A DNA stretch of 64,000 nt from CAZEDM01 sp964511075 (GCA_964511075.1 CAZEDM010000004.1:219631-283630), one strand, 5' to 3'. Shown: positions 36,707-45,586, counted from the stretch's first letter. Made by a program: numbers and translations. Notes: generated by a model from the sequence alone, not told the origin.

Positions 36707-38740
36707 ATGAAAAATAAGAATTTAAGTAGATTAATTCTTTTTTTAGGCATTGTCTTAATGGTTTTTGCTCCATCTCGTTTGAAAATTTATTCCCAAGAAC
36801 CTATTATTAAAATTAAGAAAAAAGAATCTCCTAAAGCTTCTGAGCTAAGAATTGTTAATAAAGGAGATCTCTTTTTACTTAGACCCATGGGTCATTTCTC
36901 TTATTGGAGTACTCTTGATTCCGCTGACGATTATAAAGATTATGAATTTATAACCGGTGAAGGAACGTTTGCTTGTACCTTGAGCAACATCCCAGAGGGA
37001 TCGGATTATGATCTCTATCTATACGACTGTAATTTACAAACACTTGCTTACTCAGACTATGGGGGAAACTCAGATGAGTATATCGAATACGAGGTTGGCA
37101 TAGGTCTGTATTATGTAAGAGTAATATGCTGGGGTGGTGGAGATTCGACACAGAGTTACCATTTGTATGGGACTATTCCAGACCCAACTGATGCCCCTGA
37201 ACTAAGGATACTCAGTATCACCGCCAGCGACACCAATCCGATTGTTGGTGACTACATCACCATCACCACTGAAATTGTAAATTACAGCTACAGTGAGGCT
37301 CCCCCATCTGTTACTGCGATATACAAGCACTTAGATTCGCCGCCTGTAGCTCCTCTGTGCTGGCTGGCAAATTACCAGCATACTTCAGGTTATCTGGGTC
37401 CATTCGCACATTTTATTTTTACTGACTGGGTTACTAGTTACGAAGATACTACCTGGAATGTATATGGTTTGGTTGATTGTGATGACGAGATTACAGAGTT
37501 GAATGACTGTAATAATGCTTACGGCCCTATGCAAATCTTCTGGCGACAGCCCTCTCCAAAGCCGGATTTGGTTTTCTGGTGGGTTTCTGTAAGTGACGAG
37601 TTCCCCGGTGTAGCCAACTATGATTACCTGTATACCACAACCACGGTTTACAACTCTGGGGACGCATACGCCGGTGGTTTCTGGACCGATATCTTCTATG
37701 ATAGAACATATGCTCCATCTCCGCCCATTGTTGGAGATGATTACCGGTGGACCTCATCTCTGCCGGTTGGGAGCACTAACTCTTTTACCTTTGTCACCAG
37801 AAACAGTGCCGGAAATGATGTGAACTGTAATATGTATTTGCTTACAGATTCCCAGGGAAGAGTTGATGAGGGTGAGGACGGCGAAGACAATAATGTCGAC
37901 GGACCGCGGACAATACACTGGACAGCAAAAACGCCCTATCCTACACGAACCAGAGATGAGATAATAAACACAGCAATGGAATTTGTAGAGGTTGAATGGA
38001 TGCCCTCTGATGAAAATATCTTGAAACCCAGTGAATGTCAGATATGGAACATAGACCCTCGTAATAACACTGGTTTCATGCTTCCTGGAGTAGCTTACGA
38101 ATGGGGTGCTTGGGATAGACCTGCTGATTTTACAAAACTTCTGGATTTGCAGTATAACTCCTCTGAATATTTTAAGCCCGGTACTTATGATTCAACTGAC
38201 TGTGTAGCAGGTGGTGGTGATCCCTTCTGGGCAATTGGTTGTGATTGTGCAGGTTTAGTTTCCAGAGCCTGGAATTTATCTTACCATTGTGAAACTGGAT
38301 GTTTAGCAAATTATGCGAGCTATCAGCTTGGAGATATTGATAGCTTATTAAGAGGAGATGTTTTAAATGACCCTGGGAATCATGTAGCAATATTTTATGA
38401 TTGGTATGCTGTGGATACAATGACCGTAATAGAAGCAATACATCCCAGAGTAATTAAGAGAGAATGGGCGTCAAGCAAGTACAATAATTACACTCCCTAT
38501 AGATATAATAACGTGCAAGAAACTTCTTCACAAATTTGTGGGGACGCTAACAGTGATAGCCTTATCACTGTCGGAGACGTGGTTTGGCTGATTAATTATT
38601 TGTTCAAGGGAGGACCTGCTCCTACTCCTCTATGCAAAGCAGATGTAAATGGGAGCAAAAATGTTAGTATAAGTGATATAGTTTACCTTATCAACTATCT
38701 CTTTAGAGGAGGACTTCCACCTGTAACTCCTTGTTGTTAA
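36707..38740 (+). CDS. Secreted NlpC/P60-like protein with PPC, CARDB and dockerin domains
   Basis: 677 residues with a signal peptide (about 1-31). A pre-peptidase C-terminal-like domain (about 45-160; LSNIPEGSDYDLYLYDC) is followed by two CARDB-like repeats (about 165-410). A cysteine-peptidase-like domain then carries GCDCAGLVSRAW (Cys) and NDPGNHVAIFYD (His), the arrangement of NlpC/P60 amidases. The last 60 residues are a dockerin-like pair with VVWLINYLFKGG and IVYLINYLFRGG. Possibly a cell-wall or foreign-peptidoglycan hydrolase; the substrate is unproven. Confidence 0.75.
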   Translation: MKNKNLSRLILFLGIVLMVFAPSRLKIYSQEPIIKIKKKESPKASELRIVNKGDLFLLRPMGHFSYWSTLDSADDYKDYEFITGEGTFACTLSNIPEGSDYDLYLYDCNLQTLAYSDYGGNSDEYIEYEVGIGLYYVRVICWGGGDSTQSYHLYGTIPDPTDAPELRILSITASDTNPIVGDYITITTEIVNYSYSEAPPSVTAIYKHLDSPPVAPLCWLANYQHTSGYLGPFAHFIFTDWVTSYEDTTWNVYGLVDCDDEITELNDCNNAYGPMQIFWRQPSPKPDLVFWWVSVSDEFPGVANYDYLYTTTTVYNSGDAYAGGFWTDIFYDRTYAPSPPIVGDDYRWTSSLPVGSTNSFTFVTRNSAGNDVNCNMYLLTDSQGRVDEGEDGEDNNVDGPRTIHWTAKTPYPTRTRDEIINTAMEFVEVEWMPSDENILKPSECQIWNIDPRNNTGFMLPGVAYEWGAWDRPADFTKLLDLQYNSSEYFKPGTYDSTDCVAGGGDPFWAIGCDCAGLVSRAWNLSYHCETGCLANYASYQLGDIDSLLRGDVLNDPGNHVAIFYDWYAVDTMTVIEAIHPRVIKREWASSKYNNYTPYRYNNVQETSSQICGDANSDSLITVGDVVWLINYLFKGGPAPTPLCKADVNGSKNVSISDIVYLINYLFRGGLPPVTPCC

Positions 38741-38839
38741 TAATCATTAAACCAATGGAAGAAATGAAATTTTTAAACAAAAACAGGCTTTCTTCAAACC
38801 CATATAAACCAAAAAAACGTATAACAAGTGAGGTGTAAA

Positions 38840-39889
38840 ATGAACAGATTAACAAAGATAAGTGTATTTTTAATACCTATTCTTATCCTTGTTTTCTCCC
38901 TTATAATCGCAACAGAAAAAGAAACAATTCAACAGCAAACCTATACCCCACAGGTAATAATCAACGCCCCTTGGGGAAAGAAGAATGTACATATGGATAA
39001 AGAAGCCTCTCCTGAGGGTGAATTTGGAATTTTTGACCCGTATTCACGAAATTCAAAAGCTTATGATGAAGGACCAGTACAAGGACCCAGTAATTTTACT
39101 GTTGCACCAAATGGAGATATCTATATCTGTGATATTTTTAACGAACGGATACAAAGGTTTAGCGCAAATGGACAACTGGTATCAATAATTGACATAGGTG
39201 GATGGAGAGGATACGGAGATGATATCTCCGTTGATGAGAGTGGAAATATCTATCTATTATATTCAAGTTATTCCCCTGTCAGGGTATGTAAATTTGACCA
39301 ACAAGGAAATTTATTAATAGAATATGTTTCCTTCAAAGATGAGGACTCTAAGGGAATGAACATTGGCGGGGGTCCTACTAAGCTTTACTGTGATAACTCA
39401 GGCAGATTATTCATAACCTATTATAAAGAGAACGAACGAGCCCAGGTGATATTCCAGCTTGGCACAGCTACGGCAGAATTCAGCCCGGCGCAGCAAAAAG
39501 CCACTATAAGGAGAGGCAACGCCGGCATAAGCGGTAGGATACTGAACAAAGACCAGATATTCCAGTACATCGACGGTAAGATGTTCACAGTAGACGACTC
39601 GGATGAAAAGATGACAGGATATAATTTCTCTGGCGGTTATTCCTTTCTGGACGTGGATGGCTCAGGCAATGCTTATATGACCCATTACGATGCGAAAACA
39701 GATATATATTCGGTAAGAAAACAAACCCCGGATGGAGAGGTTATCTCCACTTTCGGATGGAAATTAGAGGGCTACGCCCAGGATAATCTGAACAAACCTC
39801 TAACAGTCGATGACGAGGGAAACGTTTACGTATTAGGTTCTACAAAAGACGGAATCACTTTAACCAAGTGGTCGCCTTCGGGCAAATAA
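38840..39889 (+). CDS. Tandem propeller paralogue 1 (NHL-like secreted protein)
   Basis: About 349 residues with a signal peptide. ATG at 38840 is chosen because GAGGTG lies 5 bases upstream; the GTG at 38828 is too early. NHL-type blades are visible (SNFTVAPNGDIYICDIFNER and SVDESGNIYLLY), and a C-terminal half beginning near GRLFITYYKENERAQV is nearly identical in all four copies. It opens with QQQTYTPQVIINAPWG, shared by the family. Probably a six-bladed periplasmic or surface propeller; no ligand or enzyme activity is evident. Confidence 0.75.
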   Translation: MNRLTKISVFLIPILILVFSLIIATEKETIQQQTYTPQVIINAPWGKKNVHMDKEASPEGEFGIFDPYSRNSKAYDEGPVQGPSNFTVAPNGDIYICDIFNERIQRFSANGQLVSIIDIGGWRGYGDDISVDESGNIYLLYSSYSPVRVCKFDQQGNLLIEYVSFKDEDSKGMNIGGGPTKLYCDNSGRLFITYYKENERAQVIFQLGTATAEFSPAQQKATIRRGNAGISGRILNKDQIFQYIDGKMFTVDDSDEKMTGYNFSGGYSFLDVDGSGNAYMTHYDAKTDIYSVRKQTPDGEVISTFGWKLEGYAQDNLNKPLTVDDEGNVYVLGSTKDGITLTKWSPSGK

Positions 39890-39891
39890 AG

Positions 39892-40923
39892 ATGAGAAGC
39901 TTTAAAAGTATCTGTTTTCTTATAGGGGGTATTTTTATGTCTACTGCTTCAGTTTTTGGAGCAGAAGAGAAAACAGTCCAGCAGCAAACCTATACCCCAC
40001 AGGTAATAATCAACGCCCCCTGGGGAAATAAACCAGGAGAATTCGGGCTTTATGACCCATACAGAGGCAATCCTGATGCTTACGACCAGGGTCCAATCCA
40101 GGGACCTAGCACCTTCACCATTACTCCTAATGGCGATATTTACATAGTGGATACCTTTAACCATCGTCTCCAAATTTTTACCCAAGATGGTTCTTTTATC
40201 TCTTCATTTTCTTTATTAGAGCGTGGCTCCGGACGGGCAGAAGATATTACAGTGGATGTAAATGGAAATGTGTATCTCCTACAGTTGGGACCTGCTCATG
40301 TCAGAAAATTTGACCCCAGTGGTAAGCTTGTAAAATTCATACAAACCTTTGATAACTATGAGAACCGGCATGATGAAGATATAAGAGGAATGGATATACA
40401 TGGAGGCTCCACCCGGCTTTACTGTGACAATTCCGGCAGATTATTCATAACCTATAAGAAAGAGAACGAAAGAGCCCAGGTGATATTCCAGCTTGGTACA
40501 ACTACGGCAGAATTCAGCCCGGCGCAGCAAAAAGCCACTATAAGGAGAGGCAATGCCGGCATAAGCGGAAAGATATTGAACAAAGACCAGATATTCCAAT
40601 ACATCGACGGTAAAATGTTCACAGTGGATAACTCGGATGAAAAGATGACAGGATATAACTTTTCTGGCGGTTATTCATTTCTGGACGTGGATGGCTCAGG
40701 CAATGCCTATATGACCCATTACGATGAGAAGACGGACATATATTCGGTAAGAAAACAAACCCCGGACGGACAGGAAATCTCCACTTTCGGATGGAAATTA
40801 GAGGACTATGCCCAGGATAATCTGAACAGACCTTTAACAGTCGATGACCAAGGAAACGTCTACGTATTAGGTTCTACAAAAGACGGAATAACTTTAACCA
40901 AGTGGTCGCCTTCGGGCAAATAA
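39892..40923 (+). CDS. Tandem propeller paralogue 2
   Basis: About 343 residues, ATG two bases after the previous stop, so it is probably translated by coupling. Signal peptide MRSFKSICFLIGG is followed by EEKTVQQQTYTPQ. The N-terminal half, with STFTITPNGDIYIVDTFNHR and ENRHDEDIRGMDIHG, differs clearly from copy 1. From GRLFITYKKENERAQ onward it is nearly identical at protein and DNA level. The in-frame GTG at 39868 is rejected because it would overlap the preceding coding end. Confidence 0.75.
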   Translation: MRSFKSICFLIGGIFMSTASVFGAEEKTVQQQTYTPQVIINAPWGNKPGEFGLYDPYRGNPDAYDQGPIQGPSTFTITPNGDIYIVDTFNHRLQIFTQDGSFISSFSLLERGSGRAEDITVDVNGNVYLLQLGPAHVRKFDPSGKLVKFIQTFDNYENRHDEDIRGMDIHGGSTRLYCDNSGRLFITYKKENERAQVIFQLGTTTAEFSPAQQKATIRRGNAGISGKILNKDQIFQYIDGKMFTVDNSDEKMTGYNFSGGYSFLDVDGSGNAYMTHYDEKTDIYSVRKQTPDGQEISTFGWKLEDYAQDNLNRPLTVDDQGNVYVLGSTKDGITLTKWSPSGK

Positions 40924-40925
40924 AG

Positions 40926-41939
40926 ATGAGAAGCTTTAAAAGTATCTGCTTTTTTCTGGGGGGTGTTTTTATGTTTACTGCTTCAGTTTTTGGAGCAGAA
41001 GAGAAAACAGTCCAGCAACAAACCTATACCCCGCAGATAATAATCAACGCCCCCTGGGGAGAAAAGAGCGTTTATATATCCAAGGAAGCATCCCCTCCAG
41101 GGGAATTCGGTCTTTGCGTAGAGGGACCAATTATGGGACCCAGTACCTTCACTATAGCCCCAAATGGAGATGTATATATCTGCGATATCTATAATTACCG
41201 CATCCAAAGATTTAGTTCTAATGGTTCGTTTATCTCAGCAATACCCATGAAAGAACGCATAGGGGACGAGGATATCGCTGTGGATAAAGAAGGAAACATT
41301 TATATATTAACTATAATATCCACTCCTGTCCTGGTATGGAAATATGACCAGAGCGGGAATCTTATCAATGAATATGTTTCCTTTAAAGATGAGGACTCTA
41401 AGGGAATAAACATAGGAGGAGGCTCCACCCGACTTTACTGCGACAACTCAGGCAGATTATTCATAACTTATTATGAAGAGAACGAAAGAGCCCAGGTGAT
41501 ATTCCAGCTTGGTACAACTACGGCAGAATTCAGCCCCGCGCAGCAGAAAGCCACTATCAGGAGAGGCAATGCCGGCATTAGCGGTAGGATACTGAACAAA
41601 GACCAGATATTCCAATACATCGACGGCAAGATGTTCACAGTAACCGACTCGGATGAAAAGATGACAGGATATAATTTTTCTGGCGGTTATTCCTTTCTGG
41701 ATGTGGATGGCTCAGGCAACGCCTATATGACCCATTACGATGCAGAGACAGATATATATTCCGTAAGAAAACAAACCCCGGATGGACAGGTTATCTCCAC
41801 TTTCGGATGGAAATTAGAGGACTATGCCCAGGATAATCTGAACAGACCTTTAACAGTCGATGACCAAGGAAACGTCTACGTATTAGGTTCTACAAAAGAC
41901 GGAATAACTTTAACCAAGTGGTCGCCTTCGGGCAAATAA
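40926..41939 (+). CDS. Tandem propeller paralogue 3
   Basis: About 337 residues, ATG two bases after the stop of copy 2. The signal peptide is almost the same as in copies 2 and 4 (MRSFKSICFFLGG). The variable N-terminal half contains STFTIAPNGDVYICDIYNYR and TIISTPVLVWKYDQSG; it shares the segment EYVSFKDEDSKG with copy 1. The conserved C-terminal half carries MFTVTDSDEKMTGYNFSGG. It is shorter than copies 1 and 2 by loss of a loop in the first blade. Confidence 0.75.
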   Translation: MRSFKSICFFLGGVFMFTASVFGAEEKTVQQQTYTPQIIINAPWGEKSVYISKEASPPGEFGLCVEGPIMGPSTFTIAPNGDVYICDIYNYRIQRFSSNGSFISAIPMKERIGDEDIAVDKEGNIYILTIISTPVLVWKYDQSGNLINEYVSFKDEDSKGINIGGGSTRLYCDNSGRLFITYYEENERAQVIFQLGTTTAEFSPAQQKATIRRGNAGISGRILNKDQIFQYIDGKMFTVTDSDEKMTGYNFSGGYSFLDVDGSGNAYMTHYDAETDIYSVRKQTPDGQVISTFGWKLEDYAQDNLNRPLTVDDQGNVYVLGSTKDGITLTKWSPSGK

Positions 41940-41941
41940 AG

Positions 41942-42946
41942 ATGAGAAGCTTTAAAAGTATCTGCTTTTTTCTGGGGGGTGTTTTTATGTTTACTGCTTC
42001 AGTTTTTGGAGCAGAAGAGAAAACAGTCCAGCAGCAGACCTATACCCCACAGGTAATAATCAATGCCCCCTGGGGAAATAAACCTGGAGAATTCGGACTT
42101 TATGACCCATACAGAAGCAATCCAGATGCTCGCGATCAAGGCCCAATTATGGGACCCAGTACTTTCACAATAGCTCCCTCTGGGGATATTTATATAGTTG
42201 ATATTCTTAATTATCGTGTTCAAAGATTTACCCAAAATGGGCAGTTCATTTCTTTCTCTTTATTGAAACGTGTTGGATTAGTAGAGGATATTTGCGTGGA
42301 TACGGACGGAAATATGTATCTCTTAGAAATTGCACCAGTATATGTAAGAAAAATCGACCCCGAAGGAAAGCTTTTAAACCTCATACCCGTATTTAATCAC
42401 AAAGATGAAGACGCTAAGGGTATGAGCATTGGCGGAGGCTCCACCCGGCTTTACTGTGACAACTCAGGAAGATTATTCATAACTTATAAGAAAGAGAACG
42501 AAAGAGTCCAGGTGATATTCCAGCTTGGCACAACTACAGCAGAATTCAGCCCGGAACAACAGAAAGCCACTATCAGGAGAGGCAATGCCGGTATAAGCGG
42601 TAGGATACTGAACAAGGGTCAGATATTCCAATACATCGACGGTAAAATGTTCACAGTGGATAACTCGGATGAAAAGATGACAGGATATAACTTTTCTGGC
42701 GGTTATTCATTTCTGGACGTGGATGGCTCAGGCAATGCCTATATGACCCACTACGATGAGAAGACAGACATATACTCCGTAAGAAAACAAACCCCGGATG
42801 GAGAGGTTATCTCCACTTTCGGATGGAAATTAGAGGGCTACGCCCAGCATAATCTGAACAAACCCCTGACCGTTGATGATGACGGAAATGTCTACGTATT
42901 AGGTTCTACAAAAGACGGAATAACTTTAACCAGGTGGTCGCCTTAA
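41942..42946 (+). CDS. Tandem propeller paralogue 4
   Basis: About 334 residues and last of the array. The signal peptide is identical to that of copy 3. The N-terminal half contains STFTIAPSGDIYIVDILNYR and KGMSIGGGSTRLYC. The C-terminal half is the shared block, but the final codons differ: TCG is replaced by TAA, so the protein ends at RWSP, three residues before the SGK end of the others. It is followed by a 700-base repeat island rather than another copy. Confidence 0.75.
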   Translation: MRSFKSICFFLGGVFMFTASVFGAEEKTVQQQTYTPQVIINAPWGNKPGEFGLYDPYRSNPDARDQGPIMGPSTFTIAPSGDIYIVDILNYRVQRFTQNGQFISFSLLKRVGLVEDICVDTDGNMYLLEIAPVYVRKIDPEGKLLNLIPVFNHKDEDAKGMSIGGGSTRLYCDNSGRLFITYKKENERVQVIFQLGTTTAEFSPEQQKATIRRGNAGISGRILNKGQIFQYIDGKMFTVDNSDEKMTGYNFSGGYSFLDVDGSGNAYMTHYDEKTDIYSVRKQTPDGEVISTFGWKLEGYAQHNLNKPLTVDDDGNVYVLGSTKDGITLTRWSP

Positions 42947-43006
42947 GGGAAATAAGATTGTAAAGCACGACGTTTCTGTCGGAGACTGCATAATCACGAG
43001 ACAATT

Positions 43007-43084
43007 GATCCCATGTTAAGGGCAACACGGGTCTACCGAATACGTGAAAATGGTTCGGGAAATCCAATTCCCGAACCAACGCAA
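43007..43084. repeat. Repeat A, copy 1
   Basis: About 77 bases containing GGCAACACGGGTCTACCGAA and the palindrome GGTTCGGGAA/TTCCCGAACC. It is nearly identical to 43434-43510 in the same orientation. Confidence 0.8.
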
Positions 43085-43433
43085 ATAAGTGTAGAGACAC
43101 ATTGCCATACGTCTCCATGAATTTAACAGTCAAGGAAAAGAACAGGACAGGACGGTGTCCTGTCCCTACACTTCGCAAGGCTGAAGTCTTCGCCAGGATC
43201 CTGTGGACAAGACCTTGAGGCCTTGCCCTACATCGTTTCACATCTTACGTCTTTAAGGTGACCGTCGGGTCCCCTGACCCGACGGAAAAAATAAACGTCG
43301 GGCATAAAGCCCGACGCTACGATTTGGTCCCCTCTCCTTTTTAAGGAGAGGGACAGGTTGAAAATCCCGCCGCAGGCGGGGGTGAGGTTTTATATGGTTA
43401 AGGACAGAACGATGTTCTGTCCCTACAGACGAT

Positions 43434-43510
43434 CGACCCATGTTGAGGGCAACACGGGTCTACCGAATACGTGAAAATGGATCGGGAAATCCAATTCCCG
43501 AACCAACGCA
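43434..43510. repeat. Repeat A, copy 2
   Basis: Direct copy of 43007-43084 with only a few differences (for example GGATCGGG for GGTTCGGG). A related inverted sequence lies near 55.49 kb (GGTTGGTGTGGGAA/TTCCCGCACCAAC). Confidence 0.8.
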
Positions 43511-43595
43511 AGAGGAGGTTACCCTCCCCTTTATCCCCTCCCATCAAGGGAGGGAAGTTTTTCACTCGACGAATCGAACAATTATAAACCACCAA

Positions 43596-43628
43596 TAAAA
43601 AATCCCGCCATAAGGGCAAGGCGGGATT
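43596..43628 (-). terminator. Terminator of rnhC
   Basis: On the minus strand AATCCCGCC, a 10-base loop, GGCGGGATT, then TTTTATT. It is 25 bases after the rnhC stop. Confidence 0.88.
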
Positions 43629-43652
43629 ATAAATATAATATTATTAAGCTTT

Positions 43653-44492
43653 TTAAGTTTGAGTTTGGGTCGATTCTTCCTTCTGAGAAAACAAAACCTT
43701 GTTGGTATTCTTGAAATGCACTTTCACGTATTTCTCCAGGTTTTCCTTGCCCAGCTTTTCCACCAGTTTCCTTGCCGCCTCCTCGGTCAAAGGTGAGGCA
43801 CCTTTGGGCAAAGCCAGCCCGCAGTCCTGGGAAAGTCTTTCCAGCCGGCTCACGAACTCTGCCCGGGCTAAGATCGAGGCGGCTGCCACAGCCAGGTCCG
43901 ATTCTGCACCGGGTCTTTGCTCCAGCCTTATCTTTTTCCCCAGCTTCATCAGTGCGTTTCTTATGTACTGCTCATCCCCGAACTGGTCAGACAATGCCCG
44001 GGGGGAGTCCACCTGCAACAGGATGTTCTCTATTACCCGCGCATGCCCCCAGGCCAGCATGCGGTTGAGGTTTTTCATCCTGGAATAAAGAAGGTTATAT
44101 TTCTCCGGGCCGATTACCACCACCGAATAACGACACATACTGCGTATCTTGAAATCCAGCTCCCTGATCACCCCGTCCGAGATTTTCTTGCTATCCCGGA
44201 CCTTCAGCTCTTTTAATTTCGGGATCAGGCTGCCATCCACGTACACCCCGGCTACCACCAGGGGACCAAAATAATCCCCCTTGCCGGATTCATCCGTTCC
44301 TATCCAGCCGGACCTTCTGTGGACATCAGGTTTCCCCCTTCTCTCCTTCACCCCGGTCTGATTCCTGCTCTGCCTGAAAGAATCTTTGTCCGAAATAGAG
44401 GGCGGGGCATTCGGCCGGGTGGATTCCTCTTTTTTGAAACTCCTCTTGCGGAAAAATCTTTTTCCTCTATGCCTGGTTGTCTTGTCTTCCAT
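43653..44492 (-). CDS. rnhC: Ribonuclease HIII
   Basis: 279 residues; removes RNA from RNA/DNA hybrids. The catalytic core begins GTDESGKGDYFGPLVVAGV (Asp and Glu), then KVRDSKKI, and SDLAVAAASILARAEFV supplies the remaining acidic residue; the GKGDYFGP form is the HIII rather than HII signature. The first 64 residues are basic and low in complexity (HRGKRFFRKRSFKKEE) instead of the usual TBP-like substrate-binding domain. The end of the gene is followed by a terminator. Confidence 0.88.
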   Translation of the reverse strand: MEDKTTRHRGKRFFRKRSFKKEESTRPNAPPSISDKDSFRQSRNQTGVKERRGKPDVHRRSGWIGTDESGKGDYFGPLVVAGVYVDGSLIPKLKELKVRDSKKISDGVIRELDFKIRSMCRYSVVVIGPEKYNLLYSRMKNLNRMLAWGHARVIENILLQVDSPRALSDQFGDEQYIRNALMKLGKKIRLEQRPGAESDLAVAAASILARAEFVSRLERLSQDCGLALPKGASPLTEEAARKLVEKLGKENLEKYVKVHFKNTNKVLFSQKEESTQTQT

Positions 44493-44530
44493 AGTTTTTT
44501 TTGATTTAATATTTCAGGTTTTAAAGCGAA

Positions 44531-45088
44531 TTAAGCCCTTTCCAGATATCCCCCGGTGCGGGTATCGATCTTTATCATATCCCCCTCCTTGATGAACAGG
44601 GGAACCTTGACCTCCAGACCGGTCTCCAGCGTGGCGCTTTTGGTTATGTTGGTGACCGAATCCCCCTTTATGGCCGGCTCGGTTACGGTCACCTTTAAAA
44701 CGACCGAGGCAGGGAGGTCCAAGCTCACCGGCTTCCCCTCGAAAAACAGGATCTGGTATTCCTCGTTCTCCTTCAGATACCACCTGTACTCGCCTAACTG
44801 CTCCTGATTCAAGATGATCTGCTCGTAGTTCTTGGAGTCCATAAAATGGAAATCATCTCCGGAGGAGTAAAGATACTGCATCCATTTCTCCTGGAAATCA
44901 GGCTCCTCGAAGGTCTCGCCCGCGGAAAAGGTTTTCTCCAGTACCGCACCGGTCTTGATGTTTTTCAGCTTGGTCCTGACGAAAGCTCTCCTCTGGGCAG
45001 TACGGGCATGCTGGAAATCGATTATGTAGTAGGGCTCACCCTCTATCTTAACCTTCAGCCCTTTGCGAAAATCGCTTGTAGACAACAT
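44531..45088 (-). CDS. efp: Translation elongation factor P with an atypical tip loop
   Basis: About 185 residues, three beta-barrel domains. ATG at 45088 is fixed by GGAGGAG five bases upstream. The family signature is present in domains II/III (PASVVLKVTVTEPAIKGDS and KVPLFIKEGDMIKIDTRTGGY). EF-P rescues ribosomes at proline runs, normally through a modified Lys or Arg at the domain I tip (PGKGG). Here the loop reads HARTAQRRAF, so Gln32 stands at the modified position with Arg33 and Arg34 next to it. No epmA, epmB or earP gene is nearby. Confidence 0.93.
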   Translation of the reverse strand: MLSTSDFRKGLKVKIEGEPYYIIDFQHARTAQRRAFVRTKLKNIKTGAVLEKTFSAGETFEEPDFQEKWMQYLYSSGDDFHFMDSKNYEQIILNQEQLGEYRWYLKENEEYQILFFEGKPVSLDLPASVVLKVTVTEPAIKGDSVTNITKSATLETGLEVKVPLFIKEGDMIKIDTRTGGYLERA

Positions 45089-45247
45089 TATTCTCCTCCA
45101 CAAATCTTTTTTACGAATTTCAATATAATGAATAATTCTGAGTTTGCAACAGGAATCTCAAACCTTTGTAAGTCTGAATTTAAATTCTGTCTGAGCTTAT
45201 GCTGAGGAATTTGCGCCTTGCCTGTATTTTAATTTCCCTGAAGAAGG

Positions 45248-45454
45248 TTAGCCCTGGCTCTTCTTGGCTATCTCCTTCATTCTCTTGTAAAAATCACACT
45301 GCAGGCATTCTTTCATCTTCTGGTTGGAATTGAGGACCTTGCCGGTTTTGCAACTGATCAGAGTGGCTTTCCAACAGATTTTGCCGTAATTGGGATAAGC
45401 CAGGCAGAGCTCCCGGTATTCCTGAGGGCATCTGATAAAATCCCAGCAGTTCAT
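45248..45454 (-). CDS. Small Cys-rich protein (two-CW type)
   Basis: 68 residues with Cys and Trp residues in NCWDFIRCP, GKICWKA and KECLQCDFYK, resembling the short two-CW or CxxC proteins found in anaerobes. Four to six cysteines could bind zinc or an Fe-S cluster. The ribosome site is weak. It lies between efp and the regulatory block and probably has its own promoter. Function unknown. Confidence 0.6.
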   Translation of the reverse strand: MNCWDFIRCPQEYRELCLAYPNYGKICWKATLISCKTGKVLNSNQKMKECLQCDFYKRMKEIAKKSQG

Positions 45455-45479
45455 ATTTATCTTTTAATTCCCGGGGAGC

Positions 45480-45524
45480 CTAACAAAAAAGAGGAAGGCT
45501 GGGCTCCCCCCTAAGAGCCCAGCC
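45480..45524 (-). terminator. Terminator after the DHp-like gene
   Basis: Perfect 10-bp stem GGCTGGGCTC/GAGCCCAGCC with an 8-base loop. On the minus strand it is followed by TTCCTCTTTTTTG. Confidence 0.75.
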
Positions 45525-45586
45525 GTCGGGGAAGGATGAAACCAGTCCCAGCCCCCCGGAAAAGACCGGCTTCTGGACAACTCCTT

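Larger units (their letters stand above)
42947..43652. other. Repeat-rich intergenic island
   Basis: About 700 bases without a gene. In order: repeat A copy 1 (43007-43084), hairpin GGACAGGAC/GTCCTGTCC (43145-43165), hairpin CCGTCGGGTC/GACCCGACGG (43263-43286), hairpin CGTCGGGC/GCCCGACG (43295-43315), palindromes CCCTCTCCTT/AAGGAGAGGG (43330-43352) and CCCGCC/GGCGGG (43366-43380), hairpin GGACAGAAC/GTTCTGTCC (43402-43422), repeat A copy 2 (43434-43510), a CCCTCCC-type element (to 43556), and the rnhC terminator. Confidence 0.7.

Noticed and set aside
39949..42235. Conserved minus-strand open frames opposite the propeller genes
   Set aside because: Their conservation simply follows the tandem duplication; no start sites or protein features.
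42947..43652. Possible CRISPR-like array in the repeat island
   Set aside because: Repeats differ in kind and spacing, there are no regular spacers and no cas genes.
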